64,000 nt of DNA, from the NCBI RefSeq assembly GCF_032452875.1, contig NC_083885.1:64347925-64411924 (forward strand), read 5' to 3'. The position numbers and the translations under genes were made by a program. Source of the stretch: Bos javanicus (Eukaryota; Chordata; Mammalia; Artiodactyla; Bovidae). Under the pieces are notes generated by a model that searched no databases, was not told the origin of the DNA, and was given only the letters and a program-made list of their open reading frames with translations. Of this stretch, positions 32,501-41,500 are shown piece after piece (within the stretch, counting starts at the first letter, position 1; each line of letters opens with the position of its first letter).

Positions 32501-35500
32501 AAAAGTGACCTCAGTGGTGAATGAAACCCTAAAGAAACCAGTAAACCATCCACCTCTGACAGATAGGAAAGTGAACTCACAGATGAAGGACACCCTAAAG
32601 AAACGAGTAAACCATGCACCTCTGAAACACGGGAAAGTAAACTCACTGCTGAATGAAACCCTCATGAAACCACTAAAATCTGCACCTCTGAAACACGTCC
32701 AAGTGATCTTACTGGTGACAGAAACTAAAGAAACCATTAAGCCATGTACCTGTGACACACGGGAAAGTGAACTCACTGCTGAATGAAACCCTGATGAAAT
32801 CACTAAACTGTGTACGTCTGGAACACGGGAAAGTACACTCACAGGTGAATGAAACCATGATGAAGTGAAGCCGCCAAAGCACGCATCTCTGACACACAGA
32901 ATAGCGAATTCCCTGGTGAATGAGACCCTAAAGAAACCAGTGAACCATGCACCTCTGAAACACGGGGAAGTGAACTCACTGGTGAATGAAACCCTGATGA
33001 AACCACTAAACCATGCACCTCTGACACATGGGAAAGCGTACTCACTGGAGATGAAACCATGAGGAAACCAGAAAACGGTGCACCTCTGAAAGACAGGAAA
33101 GTATACTCACTGGTGAATGAAACCATGATGAGGCCGCAAAACCACGCACCTCTGAAACATGGAAAAGTGAATTCCCTGGAGAATGAAACCCTAAAGAAAC
33201 CAGTAAACCATGCACCTCTGAAACACGGTAAAGTGAACTCACTGCTGAATGAAACCCTAAGGAAAGTACTAAACGGTGTACCTCTGGAACACGGAAAGGA
33301 CACCCACAGGTGAAAAAAACTGTCAAGGAACCATTAAGCCATGCACCTCTGACACACGGGAAAGTGCAGTCTCGAATATGCAAGATGACTCCAGACCAGA
33401 TTCATACAGGAACCCAGGAGAAGTGAAGAGAAAAAGTTTAAATAAATTCAGCATCTGTGGAACCAGTTACATGTCAGAAGCATGAGGAGCTGGAAAACTG
33501 TTCTGCAGTCACACCACCTAAAACGCAGGCTGTGACGCTGGTTCCCTCACCCCTGGCCGTGCAGCATCGACGCCAGGGCAGTCATCGCGTCACAGACGCT
33601 GGTCCAGGAGCAGGCCAAGCACAGACGGTCAGCCTTTTCTGTAACATTCGTTGCTGTGCTACAGTCACCCAGTTGTGTCAGGCTCTTTGCGACCCCATGG
33701 ACTGGGGCTCGCCAGGCTCCTCTCTCCATGGGATTCTCCAGGCACGATACCTGGAGTGGGCTGCCATTCCCTACTCCAGGGGATCTTCCCAACCCAGGAA
33801 TCAAACCCTGTCTCCTGCATTGCAGGCGGATTCTTTACCACTGAGTATTCATTAGAGGCCTGAAACCCTGGCAGCCCCTGCACAACCAGAAATGGTGTTT
33901 CCATCAACTGTGTCTCATTTGATTAACTGCAGCAGAGTCTGCTGATGGTGGGAGCCCGGCACTCAGGTAGAAACCACTTTACATCGACCTGTCTGCTGCC
34001 ACCAGCCAGACAGAACCCTCCATTCCTCTCTGGCCCTTTACTAACAGAGAGGGCCTTGCGATGTAATTTGTCATTCTGGAGAGACTGCTTTTATAAAAAC
34101 AGTGAGTGCTGACACTATATCTAATTACCTCTAACATACCTCAGAACAAGTACAGATCTTATCTCAGACTATAAACTTGCAGGAAGGAGTGAATATACCT
34201 GAAATCCTTTTGCTAAATCACTTAGCAAAAACCAAAAATTGTGCAAGCAGTTATATTGCAATAAATACACGGAGATAAAAGTTGTGTTGGGGAGAGAGAT
34301 GATGTGGAGAGTCAGCTTTCTGGGAAAAGATGATCTTAAAAAAGGGAAAATAAAAGCTCTTCTTAAAAATGCCACATATAAAAAAAAAAAAATGCCACAT
34401 AAACACTGAGGACTTTCCTTCTTAGGTCAGTGACAAGACAAGGATGCCTGGGAAGTTCCAGCCAGAGCGAGAAGACACAGAAATAAAAGGCATCCAAGTT
34501 AGAAAGGAAGACTGCAAACTGTATTCGCAGACGATATGATCTCATGTATAGAAAACCCTACACGATCCATAAGAAGAGCATGAGGGCTAATGTATCAAGT
34601 CACCAAAACTGCAGAATACAGGATCAACACACAAAAATCAGCTATTTCCATACACTAGGAATGAACAGTCTGAAAAGGAACTATGAAAATAATTCCATGA
34701 AATATAGCACTGAAAGAATAAATTATTTAGGAATAAAATTACCTAAAAAGCTGCTAGACTGTAGAGTGAAAACTACCAACGTTGATGAGTAAGATGAAGA
34801 AGACCTAGATAAATGGAAAAACATCCTGTGTTCTTGGATAGAAGACTTAACAGCGTTCATGGATGGAAAACAAGGGCTATCAAACAAGCCACAGAAGCAC
34901 GGGCCGCCCGCCCTGCAGGGGCGTCTCCACCCGGCCGCCTGGCTCACCTGAGGAAGGGGCTCTGACCAGCTCTCCATCCACCGTCCAGGGTGCCTTCCTG
35001 CGCTCCAGCAAAGAGACCAGGTCTGGCTCAGACGCACAGCGTCCTGCACACAGGAAAAGACACGAGGTCTGTCACACCCTGGGCATTCTCGGACGGACAA
35101 CCAGCTCCCTGGCTTGGATGGAAGAGTGTTTTACTACAGCAAGGCCCAGGAAGAAAAGTGAAGAGTATCTATGACAAAGAAAGTTGTCCTACTTTCTTGT
35201 CTACAAACTTTCAACTTTCAACTCAGCAAACGTCACACTCTTACGAAGCAGGAGTAAGAATTCAGCCCACACTTTAGAAGGCAGCTCCCCCTGCTCAGCC
35301 CCCCCAACACACACAATTCACAACCGAGGAACAAGCACGGGGGCTCCTGAAGAGTCAGGTCTGGGAGAGGAAGGGCCTTACCTCCTGTCCCCGGATGGCG
35401 GTCCGCCCACACCACGCTCCTACAGAAACTCTGCCCAGCAGGGTCTGGCCGCTGCGAGACATCTGTGGCCACGTCCGTGACGGCCACCAAGCCCTGCAAT

Positions 35501-38500
35501 GGCAGACATGCGTTTCCATCGAGCCATGTTCGTGACCTGGCTCTGGGGTGGCCATGTCCACACGCCATGAGAGGCACTGGGTACCAGGAATTCTCACTAG
35601 TTCTGAGTGATCCCCGTCATGTAACGACGGAGCTGGTTATGTCGTTTAAGTTTGCAGGGAGGTGGCGGGGGGAGGATTGAAAAATCGGGGAAACTGTTTC
35701 TTCCATGGAGAACTTGCAACATGGTGGAGGAGAGTGAATGTCCACAGCGTGTGGACTTTCTAGAGCTCACCGGAGGCTTCCTCACACCTGACACACGGGG
35801 TTCACTTAATCCTGTAGAGGGTTTTCCTCTGGTATGAAATCTCTGATGACAAGGAAGGGTTGAGATCCTGCTCAAAGCTCCCTCACACCCACGACATGTG
35901 GAACGATCCTGATTTACACACTTCTCTACGACTCGCTGGGACCCAGTGTCCCCCTCGTGTGTGTCTGACTGCAGCTGCTCTCTCTCGCGGGGGAACACTG
36001 TGTAAGAAGTCCTGGATTCAAATGGAAATCCACCCACACTTGCTGTAGACGAGATCGCTCTCCAAAGCTGCCTTTCTTTGTGAAGGAGACTGTGTCTCCC
36101 ACCTGCCCTGTCCTGCTGAAGCAGGGAAGCCTCTGGAACCCCGCAAACTCTGCCTCCTGCCAGTTTTCTGCTTATGCCCGACTCACCGGCTGCCCCTCAC
36201 ACACAGCGGCGTAAGCCCAGCCTTCCCCGAGGACGGAGCGCTCCGGGGGTCTCTCCGTGCGCACCTCCTGGGACAACGCCTCTTCACTGAAGTTGTTCTC
36301 TGAAGGCAACTCCTGGGTCTTCAGCAGAGTCTGCGAGTCTGAAGGATAGTTTTAAGAAGGTATCTTTTACTACATGTTAGTATGAAGACATTTTCCCAAA
36401 TGGTACCAGATGGAAAAAGATTCTCAGAAAATACATATCGTTTGAAAGCTTTCTACACAATCCGCTGGCCTTCTGATCCCAAACGTGTGTGGCTTTAATA
36501 CTACCACACACAATGTGAGTTTTCACACCTAGATGTTGAGTGGGTGATGCATGTTATACTTTTGGCAGGAGATTAGAGAAAGAGAGGAGAAGGCAATGGC
36601 ACCCCACTCCAGTACTTTTGCCTGGAAAATCCCATGGACGGAGGAGCCTGGTAGGCTGCAGTCCATGGGGTCCCTAGAGTCAGACACGACTGAGCGACTT
36701 CACTTTCACTTTTCACTTTCATGCACTGGAGAAGGAAATGGCAACCCACTCCAGTGTTCTTGCCTGGAGAATCCCAGGGATAGGGGAGCCTGGTGGGCTG
36801 CCATCCATGGGGTTGCACAGAGTCGGAGATGACTGAAGCGACTTAGCAGCAGAGAAAGAGATCCAAGTGCAGGAGATGAGAGAATTCAGAGATTTAAATC
36901 TAAGATGAAACACGGCCGGAACAAAGAGCGGGCAGAGGCCACAGGAGGAAACGCTTACTAAGTCTCTCTGAATCTTTCTCCGTTTTATTTAGCAAAGGTT
37001 TCTTCGCTTGCTCCTCTTGTTTACATTACATTTATAATGTAAACTTTAAAAAAAATTATTACGATGCTAACTAACCAATGTTCAGATCCTGGCTGTATGT
37101 GCCAAGTCTTCAATATCAAGTAGAATCTGAGCTAGAGATTCTAACTGAGAAAGAGAGAAAGAAAGCATCAACAGAAGGGGAAAAAACCAGTTCTGTCTCA
37201 GGAAACCAGCTCAGAGAAAGCCACCGAGTTTGACGATAAGAGGAAAACTTTCCCCTGAAACACCGTTCCAGTTCTCCTGGGTGTACAATGACCCTGGGAG
37301 TATGATGACCCATGGGAGTTGATGCAGTTGATAACTGTTCTATGGATATAAACTTTCCTCCGAAGTATGGTTTGAACAAAGGGGTCTTACGAGATTCTCC
37401 ACTCTTTAGGGACGATAGTCATTTCCTATTACAGGACCCACCATGAGGAATCTGTACTTCTGAGTCCTTGTGATTAACCTGATGTCCCAGAAATAATGCT
37501 GTGACTGAAATCTCTATACTCCCTGTGGTTTAAACACTAGCACAACATCTGCAAGAACGTCCCGTTGGATCAGGATCAGAGCCCTCTCCTGAGAGCCAGT
37601 CGCCTGCCTGTGCGGCCGGTCTGCACACACGTTCCCCGGGATCCTAGACCGATCAAGGCCCAGCCCAGATCGCCTGCAGACCTACTGACCTGTCCCCTCC
37701 TTCTCGCCTTTCTCCTCGAGGCTCTATGCTCCTGCCTTATTCCCCTGGCGTGAAACTGAGGATGAAACCTTTTCTTCCTCGAGTCCCTATTTACTCTTGT
37801 CACACGTGAGACAGCCCTTTCTGTTGCACTTCTGTGCACAAAGACATGTCGTCTCGCCCCTGGGACTTCTCCAAGGGCTCGCCCTCGACCTCCCAGCCAG
37901 CACCTGCGGCCTCACTCAAAGCTGACACAGTGGAAATCAGTCAGAGGAAGACCCTGAGTGCAAGTCATTTCATCAAAGGGAAATGAGACAGAACCACAGC
38001 AGCATCAGCCTTGTGAGGAGCAGAGGTGACTGCGTAAGTCTGAGTGATGGAAGGTCAGAGGAGCTGCAGACAGAGGAGGTGCAGAGAGCGGACCAGGGTG
38101 GTGTGTGGAGGGGGGGGAGCGCAGGTGGAGAGGCAGGGAAGAGGAAACGTGCAAAGCCCAGGCCTCGCTTCCTCGATTTTCCCTCGGGGGCGGGGCGGTT
38201 CAGCAGTCTGGTGGTGGTCCCAGGCGTCCGAGGGCGCGGTGCCGTGGGTCCCCGCCCCCGCCATGCTCACCTGGGCGCATGCCTCTGGTCGACTTCCTCT
38301 TCACAGCCCAGGGTTCCTTCCTCTGCTCCAACGACGAGATCATCTCGGGCTTAGACAGGCAAAGCCCTAAATGCGTAAGAAGACAGGGCAGGCGGTCACG
38401 CACAGGTCGGTCCTTGCGGCGGGCGGGGCGGGGGCAGCAGCCGGCCCTTACCCAGCGAGGCCAGGTTCCTGTAGTTCTCCAGCATCACGCTCCGGTGCAG

Positions 38501-41500
38501 GCTCCTCTGGGCCGAGTCCAGCCAGGCCCACTCCTCCCCGGAGAACTCCACTGCCACGTCACCGAACGTCAGCGGGCTCTGGGGCGACACGACCGCGTGC
38601 GCGCTGGACCAGAGCTCACACCCCCGGTGCACACACAGAACACGCCCCCCCAGCCCCTGTACCCCGAATGTGGCTGGACTTCAGAGAGGTGATCGAGAGC
38701 TGCGTGGAGTCGCACGGACCCGTGCTCTCGTAAGAGGAAGAAACCACAGGTGGTGGGAGCGGAGGGCGACCTTGGGGAAAAGCACCTCTGCTGACCCCTC
38801 GGTCTCGGACTTCTGGCCCCGAGAACTGGGAAAAATCACTGTGTCGCTGAAGCTGCCCACCCTGTGGAGTTCTGTCATGGCAGCCCTCACAGACTAACAT
38901 AGGGGCTAAGAACTACTTCCTCTCCATTTTAGGTAGGAGATTTTATGTGTACAGAGTAATGTCTGATAATGTGGAAATCCAGTTAATGATTGGGCCTCAT
39001 TCAGTCATAAACTTCAGAGAGAGAGAGAGTGCCCCTACCCCTGGAGAAGTGGCAATTCTGTGCAGGTGGCGGGGGTACACAAGTAAAATACAGGAGGACG
39101 TCAATTCACACAATAAACAAGGGAGGCTGAGCTGTCCCATGCACAACCGGTACCAGAGCCTTTTCTGCCGTGAGGACAGTCAAGTGGTCTGGATCAGCAC
39201 AAGAATGGGGACAGAGAGACACGCTCTGGGAAAAATCCCCAGTGTTCCCGACTTCCTGCAGGTAATAACGAGTCCTTCTTCCTCTCCGAGGAAAAAAAAA
39301 AAGAGAGAAAAAGGAATGGGGAAATAAACCCATGCGACCCACGTCAAGAGCGTGGCACTCAGAATGTGGTGTTTCATAAACACTGTGTTGATGCTGACCA
39401 AGGCCCCACCTTTCCACTTAAAGACTGATATCGTTGTACTGGAAACAAAAAACCCCTTGGAGGTTCGGTATCTGTTGAACAATGTACAATCACATGTTCC
39501 TTAACTCACACAAACTTTGAAGACATCTTTAACCGAACTGTAAAGACGGGTCACAAGGGTTCTGTGGGTGTATATTTATCCTCATATTCATTGAGTTGTA
39601 CATATTAAAAATGTGCAGCTATGTGTCAATCTTGCCTCAATAAAGTGGTTTAGAAACAAATAAAACATTTCACTGCAGATATTTTTTGGCAGATATTTTC
39701 AACTGCGTTCAAAGGCACAGGTGCTCAGATGGGGCTACTTTTTCTGACCCAGTTCTAAAAGACGGGTTTTTGCAGATTCCAATCTTCCATTCTAAGTCTT
39801 CCTGCTCCTTGGCTGGCAACCCTTATGCTTTTTTTTTTCCCCCAATATTCAAATAGCTTTCAGATATTCCTTACTAAATGAAGCAAAACATATACAGTGT
39901 ATGTAGCATATCAATTGTATACAAATTACTGTATCTGTATATAGCATATGCTGTATACACTACAGATGCATATACTACAGCATCTTTACAGTAGCTTTTT
40001 AAGCTGGAGCCAGAGAAAAGGTTGCCTGTTTTTCTAGCATCTGTCACTACTTTGTCTTTGGTAAAACTGGAACTTGTGTGGCCCTTAAGGAGAAGAATGC
40101 AAGTTCAAATATTTTCTTGTACTTGGCAACTGGGTTTTTCTGGCTGTGTTTTTTTCCTTGATAAGAAACGTCCCTTCCCCACCTCTCTAACCCCATATTC
40201 CAGAGGGGCCCCATGTCAGAGTGAGTACACATCCTCTGAAGCTGTTTTCCCAGTTTCTACCGACAGCTCCTTGTGCACAGAACTAATGACTGTGGTTAGT
40301 TCTCTGTCTGAATGTTTCTGTCCCCCTACCCGTCACATGCTGAGATCCCAACACCCGTGTGAAGGTATTATTTGGAGACAGGGACTGTGGGAAACCGCCC
40401 ACCCGCTGCCCATGAATGGGATGAGTGTCCTTAGAGAAGAGGCTCCCCAGCCCCCTCCTCCGCGTGAGCACACAGTGAGAATGTGCAGGTCCTGTTCTCA
40501 TTCCTCTTGCCATCATATAGGTGCGGAGATTTTCAAATGGGTTTCACAGAGTCACATTACACCCTGAGAAAAGCCACAGCTATAGAATCTGTACCTCATA
40601 CAAGAATGTGATCCGGTGCCTTAGTACTGTCATAATAAAGATGAGACGGACTTCAAAAACAAAGAAATAAAAACTACAGAGCAAGCTTATCCTCACAGAA
40701 AAATACTGTGCTTTTACAGGAAAAGATGAATAGAAATTAATATCTTATAGAAAAAAATATATTAAAGAGGGTTTTTGTTGTTGTTCAATTCAATTCAGGT
40801 AATTTTTCAAGCGCACAAATGAAAAGTTTGTAATAAATTATTTTGGTGACATTTACTTTTTTTAGTAAAAAAGTAAAAACTAGAATTCTAGTTTTTGAGG
40901 CCATACTGCTATTCCACCCACATATAATTTTTAAAGTATTTTGCTTTCATTATAAGTTTGGTGAACTTTAATCCACAAGGTAAGAAAAACTTCTGGGAAT
41001 ATACTCACATGAAATAATCAGAGACAATGCACATTCTAAGCATAAAAGTTATTATTGTGACACTATACTAAATACTGAAACATTGGTTTCCAAGAGCACT
41101 TTAAAAGACTATGTTCACACATTCATCCACCGTGTATTTGCTGCATCGGGCACTGGGGCAAAACTACTGAAAACTCCTGCCTGTGTCAAACGTACTTTGT
41201 GGTAAGAGAATCAGACAAGAGAAAAGCACGTAAATTAAGCATATGGAATGCTGGAAAGTGCTAAGAGTCTTTCACAAGTAAAGCAGGGAAGAGGGATATG
41301 AGGAATCTGGGTGGGAGGCTCTGAAGCTTTAGACAGCGCAATCAGGAAAAGGAGAAGGCAACTTCTAGAAGGCAAAGTGAGTGATGGGGGCGTGCAGTCC
41401 GGGTCAGAGGCGGCACCAGGTGGCAGGGGGCCCCTCAGCCTCGAGCAGGGGAAGCCACAGGATGGTCTGAGCAGACCTCGACAGCACAAACTTCTCTGGC

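Noticed and set aside
29470..33300. Repeat-encoded frames in the ZFP28 intron as separate protein-coding genes
   Set aside because: Open frames follow automatically from a 66-bp unit. No start context, splice sites or promoter specific to them were seen. Kept as a hypothesis under the array finding.
29545..33370. CRISPR-like array
   Set aside because: The units are contiguous diverged tandem repeats without unique spacers, in a mammalian intron.
38670..38900. Open frames on both strands just upstream of the first KRAB exon
   Set aside because: No acceptor/donor pair that keeps phase with the neighbouring ZFP28 exons, and no domain.
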